64,000 nucleotides of DNA from Candidatus Eiseniibacteriota bacterium (GCA_903844735.1 CAIMUX010000129.1:1-64000), one strand, 5' to 3'. Counted from the first letter of the stretch, positions 1 to 8,028 are shown. Numbers and translations are program-made. The notes: generated from the sequence alone by a model not told the origin.

Positions 1-812
1 CGAGCGGGCGGTTGCGCTTCGTCCCGCTCCCTCCACCCACCACCACCGACGTGGAGGAACTGACCCGGACGGTGGCGGGCCGCCTGACCGAGCGGCTGGC
101 CGCAGCGGCAGAGGAGCAGGGGGACTATCTTGATCCAGACCTGGCCGCACTCATAGAAGCCATCTTCTGGTCACGGGACGCTCCACCGGCCGTGTCCCCG
201 CAGGGGGGGACGCGGGACATCCCGCTACTTCCGGGGCTCGAGGCGTCTGGACGGGAAGAGGATGGCCTGCAGGGCAAGCCACTCTGTGCTTCCGTGGCCG
301 GCTTCTCGCTCCAAGCGGCACAGTGTGTACAAGTGCATGACCGAGAAGCTCTTGAACGTCTGCTGCGCTATGGCTTGCGGGCTCCTTTCTCGCAGGAACG
401 CCTCTCGCGGCGCCCCGACGGAAAGGTTGTCTATCATTTGCGCCGGCCCTGGCCGCATGCCGGCGGGGCCACCGCCATTGTCCTCGAGCCGCTCGACTTT
501 CTCCGGCGTCTGGCGGCGCTGGTGTCGTTTCCGTACGCTCATGGGGTGAGGTAGCATGGTGTATTTGCAAACCGCAGCAAGGTCCGCGGGCTGTTGCCGC
601 CGCCGCCACCGTCGCGACATGCACCGGACTCTCCCGGCGGGGGCCCCTTGGATACCGCAGCCTCTGTGGATGTACAAGAGCTCGGCGACAGCGCGAGCGG
701 ATCCCACGAACCGCCGTCGGGGCCCCGACGGCGGCGATGCTCCTGGGCGCACTTGCTCCTCCGGGTCTTCCATGTAGAAGGTCTCGCATGTCCCAGGTGC
801 ACCACCCAGACC
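1..812 (+). pseudogene. IS91-family transposase remnant, C-terminal half, with in-frame stop
   Basis: The reading frame is open from the left window edge and encodes the distal half of an IS91-type (Y2 rolling-circle) transposase: RFVPLPPPTTTDVEEL, then LLRYGLRAPFSQERLSRR, LEPLDFLRRLAALV and, after a TAG at 552-554, HGVFANRSKVRGLLPP and a CPRC motif near 790-805. The TAG replaces the tyrosine of the family's usual RYHGVxA motif, and the same frame stays open on both sides, so one nonsense change separates the two ORFs. Similarity ends just after CPRC, where a second, inverted transposase piece begins. The protein is dead as it stands. Family assignment rests on several collinear motifs; the right boundary is approximate. 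Confidence 0.75.
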
Positions 813-1125
813 AAGGCTGTGCCGAAGCGTTGGAGGAACGACACGGACCCCGTGTGGCCGTCCGCCAAGCTGAGGGCCCGCCCCCGCCGTCGTTGCCAGG
901 CGAACAACACCTGCAGGAACACCCGCAGCAGGGTGCTGAGAAGGTGTCGGTCGGCCGCCAGGCGGAAGCGCATGGTATAGGGGAAGGTGAGCACCCATTG
1001 CCGGTAGCCGGCTTCGGGGAGGAGGCTGTCGACCAGCCACGCGGCGGTGTCGGCCGTTTGTCGCCATCAGGTTCGCGCGATTGATCCAGGAATGTCTCGA
1101 GATGTTCTTGAACAACCCCGTACAA
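795..1125 (-). pseudogene. IS91-family transposase remnant, N-terminal part, inverted
   Basis: Read on the minus strand, the segment starts with LYGVVQEHLETFLDQ (about 1125-1080), the usual IS91-family N-terminus. It then jumps, without the expected cysteine-rich zinc region, into a different frame with ADTAAWLVDSLLPEAGYRQ, LTFPYTMRFRLAADRH and SVSFLQRFGTAL, the segment just before the catalytic HxH motif. That motif is degenerate here (VWVVHLG where NLNVHFH is expected). A deletion plus frameshift near 1080 and loss of everything after about 795 make this a fragment. It meets the plus-strand C-terminal fragment head-on near 795-812. Confidence 0.7.
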
Positions 1126-1562
1126 GACCGTCTTTTCCCCCTAAAGGGGACACGGCGGGCTCGTGACGGCGATAGATGCCCCCCGAAGGGGACGCGCCCC
1201 CCACAGGGGGCACGGCCGGCAGCGGCGCGGAGGCGGCACCGGGGGTCCGTTCGTAGGCGACCGGTGGAAGTGTCGGAGGAGCGACAGTCGCGCGGGGGGT
1301 GCGCGGATGCTTCCGGCGTCGGGTGCGCTTGCCTTTCGCAGCCACGCCCGGCGCTGTCGGGGTTACGTCCATCGGTAAGGGAGGTCGCAGGATCGGTGCC
1401 ACGGCGCGTGGCAATGTACGGCGGGCGGCGAGCGCAGGCCGCTTGCCCCCGGAACAGAGGGTGGCGGCACAGACGCTCAAGTCACAGCGCGAGGCGTGAT
1501 GTGATCAATGACAAGGTGACAGGCACGGAGCTGGCTTTGGGGGCCATGGGGGCGGGTGAGGA
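1126..1562. other. Non-coding stretch beside IS91 debris
   Basis: I see no credible gene here. Between about 1135 and 1215 there are three small GC hairpins of the form CCCC-loop-GGGG followed by AC (CCCCCTAAAGGGG, CCCCCCGAAGGGG, CCCCCCACAGGGGG), which may belong to the end of the neighbouring element. A 30-base sequence at 1256-1285 recurs, with four transitions, at 11100-11129. No T-tracted terminator was found for the minus-strand operon that ends at 1563. Confidence 0.5.
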
Positions 1563-3218
1563 CTACGCCGCCGCCCTCTCCACCGCCTTCTCCGCCGCCT
1601 CCAGCCGAAACTTCCCCAACAGCGCATGCAGAGTCGCCGTTTGCGAGGCCAGCATGTCCGAAGCATCGGATGAGGCTTTCGCCGCGTCGGTGTTCTGCTG
1701 CATCACGCCGGTGATCTTGCCGAGGGAACCGTCCACTGCCTCCATGTCCCGTTGCTGCTCGCCGATGGATGTCGCGATCGTCTCGCTGATACGGGACACC
1801 TCGCTTACCGCGCCGACGATCTCCGCCAACTGCCCCTCGATCTGCCGCGACCGTTCCTCGCCTTCTTCGGCCAGGGCCACGAAGCGGCGCACGACGGTCT
1901 CGGTTCGGTCTCCGGCGTCCTTGGACTGGACGGCCAGCCCGCGCACGTTCGCCGCGGTGCGCTCGAACCCGAGGCCCGCCTCGGCCACATGGGCAGCCTC
2001 TACCGCCGCGTTCAGGGCGAGCATGTTCGTTTCGATGGCCATCTTCTGGATCTCGCGGATGATCTCCGCCATGCCGGCCAGCCGACGCGCGTCGGTGCGC
2101 TCCTGTTTCTCCACACTCGCCTCGCCACCCCGGGCGGCTTCCTCGATCTGCCCGGCGGTCCGCTTGAAACGGCCGGCCAGGGTCCGCACTTCCTGGGCCA
2201 CCACGGCGAAGCTTCGGCCGGCCTCTCCCACCTGGGCGGCCTTGCCGCCCGCGTCCGCGGCCAGCTCGGTGGTCTTCGCCGTGATCTCGTTGATCTCCTG
2301 GATCACGGCGATGGTCGCTTCGGCCGCCGTGCGGATCTCCGCCATGGAGGCGTTCAGACTCTCCGCCGACGCTTTGCCCTGGCCGCTGGACTCTCGTGCC
2401 TTGCCGGCCAGCACGGTGGCCGTCTGCGTGCTCTGCGCGTTCTCGCGTCCGGCCGCTGTGATTTTCTGCAGACTCCCGGCGGTCTCCTGAACCGACTGGG
2501 CCTGGTTGATCGCCCCCTCGGCCATGGTCTGGCTGGTTACCGTGATGCGATCACCCACCGCGGCGACCTGCTCCGTGGCCTGCGCCACTTCCAGGAGAGC
2601 CCGGTGCAGCACCTCGGTGGAGGCATTCAGGGCTTTCTTGATCCGGGCGTGCTCGCCCCGGTATCTCCCGGTCACGCGGGCGCAGAGATCGTAGTCGGCG
2701 AGCTTGTCCAGGACGGCCCTAGGTTCCACCAGCGGATCGGTGACCGCGTCGATAATGTCGTTCACCCCGCGGAACAGGTCAGCCCAGATGCCCTGGAAAT
2801 CCCATTCATTCCCCCGGGTAGTGAGCCTGCCCTCCCCGATGGCGCGCACGACATTGCGTGTCTCCTGCTGCATCCCGTACATGGTGGCGAGGAAGGAGTT
2901 CACGCTCCGCTTGATCCCGTCAAACTCCCCGTGATAGTCGCCGGTGATGAATTCCGGGATCTCCCCGCGGGAGATCTTGTCCAAGGTGCCGGCGGCCAAG
3001 CGCAGCGGGCCCACGAGGGTGTCGAGCAGCGAATTGATCATGGAGACCACTTCCGCTGAGGAGCCTTCGAAGTTCCGGGGATCTCCCCGCTCATCCAGGC
3101 GCCCCTCGGTCACCGCGTTCAGCAGCCTTCTGATCTCGGCGACGGTCTCGTGACTGCACGCGATCTCCGTGGTACTCGGCGTCGGGCCTTTCCGAACGGA
3201 ATTGGGATCTTCTTTCAT
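1563..3218 (-). CDS. Soluble poly-HAMP methyl-accepting chemotaxis protein, last gene of the hydrogenase operon
   Basis: A 551-residue chemoreceptor-type protein with no signal peptide, no transmembrane segment and no recognisable ligand-binding domain. Residues about 25-210 look like consecutive HAMP-type units (LVGPLRLAAGTLDKISRGEI; LVEPRAVLDKLADYDL). The rest is a long coiled-coil signalling domain. It contains two tip-like segments: about 303-360 (IQEINEITAKT ... GRSFAVVAQEVRTLAGR) and about 386-440 (IREIQKMAIETNMLALNAAV ... ANVRGLAVQSKDA). Normally one hairpin tip contacts CheA and CheW. The ATG at 3218 is two bases after the stop of the maturation protease and is preceded by a GGGGG run, so it is translated from the hydrogenase transcript. 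By inference it reads out hydrogenase activity or redox state; no che genes are in the window. Confidence 0.85.
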   Translation of the reverse strand: MKEDPNSVRKGPTPSTTEIACSHETVAEIRRLLNAVTEGRLDERGDPRNFEGSSAEVVSMINSLLDTLVGPLRLAAGTLDKISRGEIPEFITGDYHGEFDGIKRSVNSFLATMYGMQQETRNVVRAIGEGRLTTRGNEWDFQGIWADLFRGVNDIIDAVTDPLVEPRAVLDKLADYDLCARVTGRYRGEHARIKKALNASTEVLHRALLEVAQATEQVAAVGDRITVTSQTMAEGAINQAQSVQETAGSLQKITAAGRENAQSTQTATVLAGKARESSGQGKASAESLNASMAEIRTAAEATIAVIQEINEITAKTTELAADAGGKAAQVGEAGRSFAVVAQEVRTLAGRFKRTAGQIEEAARGGEASVEKQERTDARRLAGMAEIIREIQKMAIETNMLALNAAVEAAHVAEAGLGFERTAANVRGLAVQSKDAGDRTETVVRRFVALAEEGEERSRQIEGQLAEIVGAVSEVSRISETIATSIGEQQRDMEAVDGSLGKITGVMQQNTDAAKASSDASDMLASQTATLHALLGKFRLEAAEKAVERAAA

Positions 3219-3220
3219 AC

Positions 3221-3787
3221 TCACGGTGCCCCCTGTGCCTTTCCGGTGCTCGGTGTCCGTTGTTCGGCCTGTGGCCGGCTGGTCCGTGCCCCGGGGATGT
3301 CTCCGCCGTTCAGTTGACGCAAGCATCGAATGACTTCGTCCGCCGCGGGCCCGATGGCCGCCGCCACCTCCGGCGTAGGCGGCCGGCCGACGAGGTCGAA
3401 GCAGCGGCCTTCGATCCCGACGAGCAGGACGCGGTGCGGCATCGCCTCGGGCGTGAGCCGCTTCCCGACTTCAATCGCCTCCCGCAGCCCGATTCCGTGC
3501 AGGGAAACCGGGGTGGCGTAGACGCACGGCAGGTCGTCCCACGCCAGCACATGGACCGTTCCCACGGGAGCGCCCAGACTCACGGCATCGACGAGCACCA
3601 AGTTCTCCTCGCCGTCCAGGTGATCCAAGACGGAGAGGCCGCCGAGGCCGAGGAGCTCCACCCTGGTACCGGGCGGCAGGACGGAGTCTTGGAGACGCTC
3701 GTAGACGTGGCACCCGGCGGCATCGTCCGCCACCAGGTCGTTGCCCACGCAGAGCACGAGGGACCGCCCCGCGTCGCCCTCGCTCAC
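3221..3787 (-). CDS. [NiFe] hydrogenase maturation endopeptidase (HycI/HyaD family)
   Basis: 188 residues from a GTG that overlaps the stop of the preceding gene (GTGA at 3787-3784). The N-terminus LVLCVGNDLVADDAAG is the family's GxGNxLxxDDGxG-type start, followed by LVLVDAVSLGAPVGTVHV, HGIGLREAIEVG and VLLVGIEGRCFD, with the Asp and His residues that bind nickel in this family. It should remove the C-terminal tail of the hydrogenase large subunit after Ni insertion. The large subunit in this operon keeps such a tail (about 25 residues after DPCLSCATH). The last 30 or so residues are Pro/Arg/Thr-rich and probably disordered. The much longer upstream frame is only the shadow of the neighbouring gene. 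Confidence 0.9.
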   Translation of the reverse strand: MSEGDAGRSLVLCVGNDLVADDAAGCHVYERLQDSVLPPGTRVELLGLGGLSVLDHLDGEENLVLVDAVSLGAPVGTVHVLAWDDLPCVYATPVSLHGIGLREAIEVGKRLTPEAMPHRVLLVGIEGRCFDLVGRPPTPEVAAAIGPAADEVIRCLRQLNGGDIPGARTSRPQAEQRTPSTGKAQGAP

Positions 3788-4338
3788 TTCGTCTCCAGCC
3801 GAATCCGGCAGCTCTCCCCGCAGGAAACGACAGAAGATCGGGTGGGTCGGGCGAGCAACTCGCAGACGACCCCGTCGAGGTAGTTGTGAAAGATCCGGCA
3901 GAGGTCCCCGCCAACCGGTTTGCCGCGAGCCTGGCAGACCTGCCGGATCGCGCAACGGTCGAACCGCACCACCATTTCCCCATCCTCTCCGCGCTCGTGG
4001 GTCATCTCGAAGCCCTTGCTCAGACGGTCGGCGATGGTGTTCAGCACGGTCTCCATGGTGGGTTCCGGGAGATAGTCCGGAAGCTTGCGGGCCATCTGTC
4101 GGCCCGCGCTCCGCCCGACGGAGACTGTAGCCCCGCCCATGATGTCACCCAAGGCGACGGCGAAAGCGTCGAGTAGAAATGAGATCTCCGTGAACGCCCG
4201 CCGATGATCCTCTAACGTCACCGGGACCGCCACGTCCGGGGCGGACATCACGGGCGTTTCCTGCAGCTTGTTGACCAGTTTCACCGGGACCGCGGCGTCC
4301 TGTTCGGACACCACGGGCGCTTCCTGCACTTTGCTCAT
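3784..4338 (-). CDS. V4R-like hydrogenase-associated protein 1
   Basis: 184 residues. After a Pro/Val-rich N-terminus with two similar segments (LQETPVMSAPDVAVPV resembles the stretch before it), the body (about 50-184) looks like a V4R-type small-ligand domain: helices with GGATVSVGRSAGRQMARKL, then RFDRCAIRQVCQARG, GGDLCRIFHNYLDGVV and a Cys-rich end CGESCRIRLE. The protein from 7187-7678 shares the DCxIRQ...G.LC...G..C pattern, so the two are paralogues at opposite ends of the hydrogenase genes. V4R domains of DmpR/PoxR-type regulators bind zinc through conserved cysteines; whether these do is unknown. The start overlaps the ferredoxin stop (ATGA). The function is not established; a sensory or electron-transfer adaptor is an inference. 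Confidence 0.7.
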   Translation of the reverse strand: MSKVQEAPVVSEQDAAVPVKLVNKLQETPVMSAPDVAVPVTLEDHRRAFTEISFLLDAFAVALGDIMGGATVSVGRSAGRQMARKLPDYLPEPTMETVLNTIADRLSKGFEMTHERGEDGEMVVRFDRCAIRQVCQARGKPVGGDLCRIFHNYLDGVVCELLARPTRSSVVSCGESCRIRLETK

Positions 4339-4583
4339 AGGAATTTCTCCATGCGCCCGCAGAACTCGAGGTCGCGGTAGAAGTTCTTCACCCGGGGATA
4401 GTCTTCCTGGTGGATCGCCCCGGAGGGACAGAGGTAGGTGCAGGACAGGCAGGCGATGCAGTCCTCGACTTTCCCCACCTTGGCCAGGCATGCCTCTTCG
4501 TCGAAGGTCAGCACCTTGGTCGGGCAGATCTCGACGCACATCCTGCATCCCCGGCACGCCTGCTCGTGGATCTCCATGCGCAT
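4335..4583 (-). CDS. 2[4Fe-4S] ferredoxin
   Basis: 82 residues with two CxxCxxCxxxC(P) cluster motifs: CRGCRMCVEICP near residue 10 and CIACLSCTYLCP near residue 43. The ATG at 4583 follows the large-subunit stop by two bases and has a GGGAGG ribosome site upstream; the stop overlaps the next start. It is the obvious electron partner of the hydrogenase encoded just upstream. Unlike classical Mvh operons there is no MvhD, HdrABC or diaphorase subunit nearby, so the final electron acceptor is not visible in the window. Confidence 0.92.
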   Translation of the reverse strand: MRMEIHEQACRGCRMCVEICPTKVLTFDEEACLAKVGKVEDCIACLSCTYLCPSGAIHQEDYPRVKNFYRDLEFCGRMEKFL

Positions 4584-4585
4584 GG

Positions 4586-6166
4586 TCAGACCTCCCTTCG
4601 CACGGACCGGACGGGTTGGCCCGCCTGTCGCACGAGCACCTCGAGCGGCATCTGTCCCAGCGCGTGGGTAGCGCAGGACAGGCACGGGTCATAACAGCGG
4701 ATGGCGAACTCGATTGCGTTCAGCAATCCGTCGTCGGCGCGGCCGATCACATGGGACATGGCCGCCTGGGTGATGGACTGGTTGATGCAGGCATAATTCT
4801 GCTGGGTGGCCACGATCAGGTTCGCCGACGTGATGATGCCCCGTTCGTCGATCCGGTAGTCGTGGATAAGAGTCCCCCGCGGGGCCTCCACGTGGGCCAC
4901 GCCGCGCCCTCCGGTGAACCGCACTTCCGCGCGGGTCTCACCGTCGATCCGGGGATCGGCCAGGATCTCTCGCGCCCGCTCGACGGCGTAGATCAGCTCG
5001 ATGATCCGGGCGTAGGCGTGGAGCACCACTTGGTGCGCGGGACGGCCGAAGTCCCGGCGGAACCCGGCCAGGAGCTGATCCGCCACGGGCGTGCCCATCG
5101 AGTCGACGCAATTGATCCGCGCCAGGGCTCCTACCCGGTACAATCGCTCTTCGCCACTGCCCGTCTCACGGTAGTGCACCGGCTTCATGTACGACCAGTC
5201 GAGAACCGACTCCACCAAGTGACGGTCGTAGTCCGCGGCCTGGAACTCGTCCCGGACCGTCCCGACCTCGTCCATCACCCGCAAGGTGCCGTCATAGAGC
5301 GAGGCCTTCCCGTCGTTGACCGTACCCATGTTCCAAGCCGGAACAACCCAGTCGCGGAGAAGTTCGGGATGCGCCTCGACCTGCTGTAGGAGCTTGTCCC
5401 GGGCCACCCCGATGAGCTCCGGGCCGAGTGCCAGGGCCTCTTCCACCCAGTCGGTGAGGATTCGCTTCTTCTCCTCGTCGAGCCGAAAGGCGATGCCGCC
5501 CGCGAGCGACGTGACCGGATGAACACCGCGCCCGCCGACCATCTCGTTGATCTTCTGGCCCAGCGTGCGCAGGCGCAGCGCCTTCTTCGCGACTTCGGGC
5601 GCCGCTTCCACGACGCCAACGACATTGCGAATCGCAGGGTCGGCGTCCAGCCCCAGAATCAGGTCCGGACCCTGCAAGACGAAGAGGGAGAGGGAATGCG
5701 AGTGGATGTAGTGGCCCATATAGAGCAATTCACGCAGGAGCTTGGCCGCGGGAGGGGGAGTTACTCCGGCCGCGGCCTCGATGGCCTTTGAGGCGGCGAG
5801 GTGGTGGGCGGAAGGACAGACGCCGCAGATGCGCGCCGTGATGAGCGGCATCCGGTCCGCCTCCATGCCGACGAGGATGCGCTCGAAACCGCGCAGCTCG
5901 TTCACCACCAGGCCGGCCGAGATGAGGCTCCCATCGTCGGCCAGGTCTAGGAAGACGCGGGCGTGTCCTTCGATGCGTGTGACAGGATCGATGGTCACCG
6001 TTCGGCGTCCCGCCAGCGGTTCCTTCGCGCTCCCTCGCGAGGCAGCGTTCGTGACTTCCACCACCATCGGACCCGCGGTCTTTGTCCTCGACTCCGCTGC
6101 CGGCGGCGCCGACTCTGAGACTTGCCCGGCGATCACAGGCGGGCCGGTCGGATTGGCGTCGGTCAT
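4586..6166 (-). CDS. [NiFe] hydrogenase large subunit, group 3-like (MvhA/HoxH type)
   Basis: 526 residues. It contains TIDPVTRIEGHARVFLDL, the proximal nickel motif RICGVCPSAHH and the distal motif DPCLSCATH near the C-terminus, followed by a roughly 25-residue tail expected to be cleaved by the maturation protease. All four nickel-ligand cysteines are present. The sequence resembles soluble MvhA-type enzymes rather than membrane uptake hydrogenases. The start at 6166 overlaps the small-subunit stop (ATGA); the 40 or so residues before TIDPVTRIEG are low-complexity (Ala, Pro, Thr) and unusual for the family. It catalyses reversible H2 oxidation. In this operon it lacks the usual Hdr or NAD-reducing partners and instead sits with ferredoxin, V4R-like proteins and a chemoreceptor. 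Confidence 0.95.
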   Translation of the reverse strand: MTDANPTGPPVIAGQVSESAPPAAESRTKTAGPMVVEVTNAASRGSAKEPLAGRRTVTIDPVTRIEGHARVFLDLADDGSLISAGLVVNELRGFERILVGMEADRMPLITARICGVCPSAHHLAASKAIEAAAGVTPPPAAKLLRELLYMGHYIHSHSLSLFVLQGPDLILGLDADPAIRNVVGVVEAAPEVAKKALRLRTLGQKINEMVGGRGVHPVTSLAGGIAFRLDEEKKRILTDWVEEALALGPELIGVARDKLLQQVEAHPELLRDWVVPAWNMGTVNDGKASLYDGTLRVMDEVGTVRDEFQAADYDRHLVESVLDWSYMKPVHYRETGSGEERLYRVGALARINCVDSMGTPVADQLLAGFRRDFGRPAHQVVLHAYARIIELIYAVERAREILADPRIDGETRAEVRFTGGRGVAHVEAPRGTLIHDYRIDERGIITSANLIVATQQNYACINQSITQAAMSHVIGRADDGLLNAIEFAIRCYDPCLSCATHALGQMPLEVLVRQAGQPVRSVRREV

Positions 6167-7101
6167 GCCTCCTCCTCTACCTCGGCGATCCATTTCCGAA
6201 TGAGAAAGGTGGGTTTCTCTCCCACCATCTTGCTGGCCATGGCATAGGCGTAGTGGCTCTTGCCCGAGCGCTCCATCGACGCCACGATCTCCTCGCGCGG
6301 AATCGCGGTCAGGCGAGACATCCGGTCGGCCACCTCAGTCCGCAGGTCGCGATTCGGCTCGGTCAGAATCTGCATGGTGGGCCCCGCGCACCCCGTACAC
6401 ATGACTCCCTGGCTCGGGCAGGGAGAAAGGCACCGATCGAGGGTGACCGAACCGAGGCAGACATAGCCCTGGCTGAGCAGACACAGGTCAGGGTCCGGGA
6501 TCCCGTCGTGGTTGCTCTTCAGCCGGGTCTCCTCGGATTTCTTCATGGACCGCGTGCACCGCGCGCAAACCGTCTCCTGCCGGGCTTTGGGTGCGCGGCC
6601 CTCGACCAGGGCCAGCAGAGCGTCGAAGATGAACGCGGCGTGCGGGGGGCAGCCCGGCAGGTACATGTCGACACCGATCACTTCATCGAGGGGGATGACC
6701 TGCTTCTCCAGGAGCGCGACCTGGCTGTGGGGAGCCTCGTTGGTCCGTGTGGTCGGGTTCCTGGTGTACACCGCCTGCAGAATTTCTTCACGCGAGTGGG
6801 CCAGGGCAGCCCCCGGAATGCCACCGTAGATGGCACAGGTCCCCCAGGCGATGACTTTGTCGCAACTGGCCCGCATCTCCTGGGCGACATGGCGGTCATG
6901 CTCGGTCCGGATAGCCCCGGAGACAATGCCGATGTCGGCGTGGGGATAGTCCTTGATGTCGGTGAGGACCGGGCAGTGCTGGATCTGGACCGCCCCGAGG
7001 ATGTCGAGGATCTTCTCGTGCACATCCACGATGGCTACGTGACAGCCTCCGCAGTCGCTCAGCCACTCGAGGTTCAAGCCGATTTTTCGGGCTGCGTTCA
7101 T
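6163..7101 (-). CDS. [NiFe] hydrogenase small subunit, MvhG-like
   Basis: 312 residues, no Tat signal, so cytoplasmic. The proximal-cluster ligands are in LSDCGGCHVAIVD, WGTCAIYGG and LPGCPPH. The C-terminal part has a Cys-rich region (CARC, DLCLLSQGYVC, RCLSPCPSQGVMCTGC) typical of MvhG/HoxY-type subunits with further Fe-S clusters. It transfers electrons from the NiFe site of the large subunit. The ATG at 7101 is followed directly by the conserved N-terminus, and the gene is separated by 85 bases from the V4R-like gene upstream, the only real gap in the operon. Confidence 0.95.
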   Translation of the reverse strand: MNAARKIGLNLEWLSDCGGCHVAIVDVHEKILDILGAVQIQHCPVLTDIKDYPHADIGIVSGAIRTEHDRHVAQEMRASCDKVIAWGTCAIYGGIPGAALAHSREEILQAVYTRNPTTRTNEAPHSQVALLEKQVIPLDEVIGVDMYLPGCPPHAAFIFDALLALVEGRAPKARQETVCARCTRSMKKSEETRLKSNHDGIPDPDLCLLSQGYVCLGSVTLDRCLSPCPSQGVMCTGCAGPTMQILTEPNRDLRTEVADRMSRLTAIPREEIVASMERSGKSHYAYAMASKMVGEKPTFLIRKWIAEVEEEA

Positions 7102-7186
7102 GGACCACTCCTTCGCGTTTGATCCCCCTCACATCCCCATCACATCCCACTCCGCCCCGCCCGGATCTGCGACCGAACGCCCCGGC

Positions 7187-7678
7187 TCAGCGGTGAATCA
7201 GAAGCCGCTTCAGGCAGGCGTTTTCACCGGCGTGAAGCACTTCCAGGCTGGACTTGCGCCCCATGATCGTCTCCACCGCACCGGCGAAGAATCCAAACAT
7301 CATGTTGCACAACGATCCCTTCTGGTGGTGCCCGTAGAGGAAAAGGGCCTGGCGGATCATGCAGTCGCGAAAGACCAACAGGATCTCCTCGCCCTCCTCG
7401 GTCGAACGGACTAAGGACTCACGATCGCTGGGCTGGAACGTCTCGAACTGCCAGAGACACTGGTTCTCGGCCAGCACCGCGCGGACCACGGCCAAGGCTT
7501 CCTCGAGGTCGTCGGTGCGCTTCGCCTGCTGCGCGAAGCGCTTTCCCAAATCCTTCCCGGCCACATAGGTGATGCTGCCGGCCGACTCCCCGACGGCATC
7601 CTCGATGCCGCTGGAGATCGCTCCGAGAAAGCTCATCGTCTCTTGCAGGGTTGCGCGTTCTTCGGTCAGCGTGTCCAT
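7187..7678 (-). CDS. V4R-like hydrogenase-associated protein 2, first gene of the operon
   Basis: 163 residues, soluble. It resembles the V4R-like protein at 3784-4338: helical N-terminal half (SFLGAISSGIEDAVGESAG, YVAGKDLGKRFAQQAKR), then FRDCMIRQALFLYG, KGSLCNMMFGFFAGAVE and AGENACLKRLL. The conserved Cys and AGENAC pattern suggests a bound metal, cluster or small ligand. It is the first gene of the operon. I do not recognise a named orthologue. A sensor, redox adaptor or assembly factor for the hydrogenase are all possible. Confidence 0.65.
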   Translation of the reverse strand: MDTLTEERATLQETMSFLGAISSGIEDAVGESAGSITYVAGKDLGKRFAQQAKRTDDLEEALAVVRAVLAENQCLWQFETFQPSDRESLVRSTEEGEEILLVFRDCMIRQALFLYGHHQKGSLCNMMFGFFAGAVETIMGRKSSLEVLHAGENACLKRLLIHR

Positions 7679-8028
7679 GTTGGGGTCTCCATGTCAGCAT
7701 CTCCGCCCGTGCATCCGCCCGTGCCTGGCTGCCGGTATCGCCGCTACTACCGCCCATCGATGCTTCGGCCGCCGATGGCCGCAGCCTGAGGTGGAATTCC
7801 TTTCGTGTTCGCCGGAAAGACCGAGTCTCAGCCGTTTGGTCACCATTCCCTCATCGCTCTTTGTCCATTGCCGGGCGGCTGAGCGCGTTCCTCACCGCCC
7901 GCGGGGAAAATGTGAGAAAATCGGCCGGGCCGGTGAAGTGTGCTTTGGGGCGTTGCCCCTCGGGATGCCGACCTTCCGTGACCCCGATCCTTCTCCACCG
8001 CCGACGGGAACCGGTGTACTCTCAGACG
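7679..8028. promoter_or_regulatory. Divergent control region between the hydrogenase and transporter operons
   Basis: 350 bases separate two divergently transcribed operons. No gene is apparent. A strong stem-loop lies at 7872-7901: CGGGCGG, one bulged C, TGAG, loop CGCGTTC, CTCA, CCGCCCG. It would be in the 5' leader of the transporter mRNA if transcription starts upstream of it. I could not match it to a cobalamin, NiCo or other riboswitch consensus, and no convincing -35/-10 pair was found on either strand. Confidence 0.4.

Noticed and set aside
151-1125. A 324-codon minus-strand ORF across the IS91 region
   Set aside because: Its sequence is Pro/Arg/Ala-rich and only short parts, in several frames, match a transposase. 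The long frame is a GC-rich shadow.
1081-3059. Plus-strand ORFs of 469 and 435 codons opposite the chemoreceptor
   Set aside because: They are antisense shadows of a clear MCP with conserved motifs on the minus strand.
4268-5389. 373-codon plus-strand ORF opposite the hydrogenase large subunit
   Set aside because: Antisense to a gene with intact nickel-ligand motifs; no ribosome site and no family resemblance.
6082-7122. 346-codon plus-strand ORF opposite the hydrogenase small subunit
   Set aside because: Same reason: shadow of a conserved gene with high GC third positions.
7679-8028. Cobalamin riboswitch upstream of the BtuF-like gene
   Set aside because: I could not find the conserved B12-box sequence; only a generic hairpin is present.
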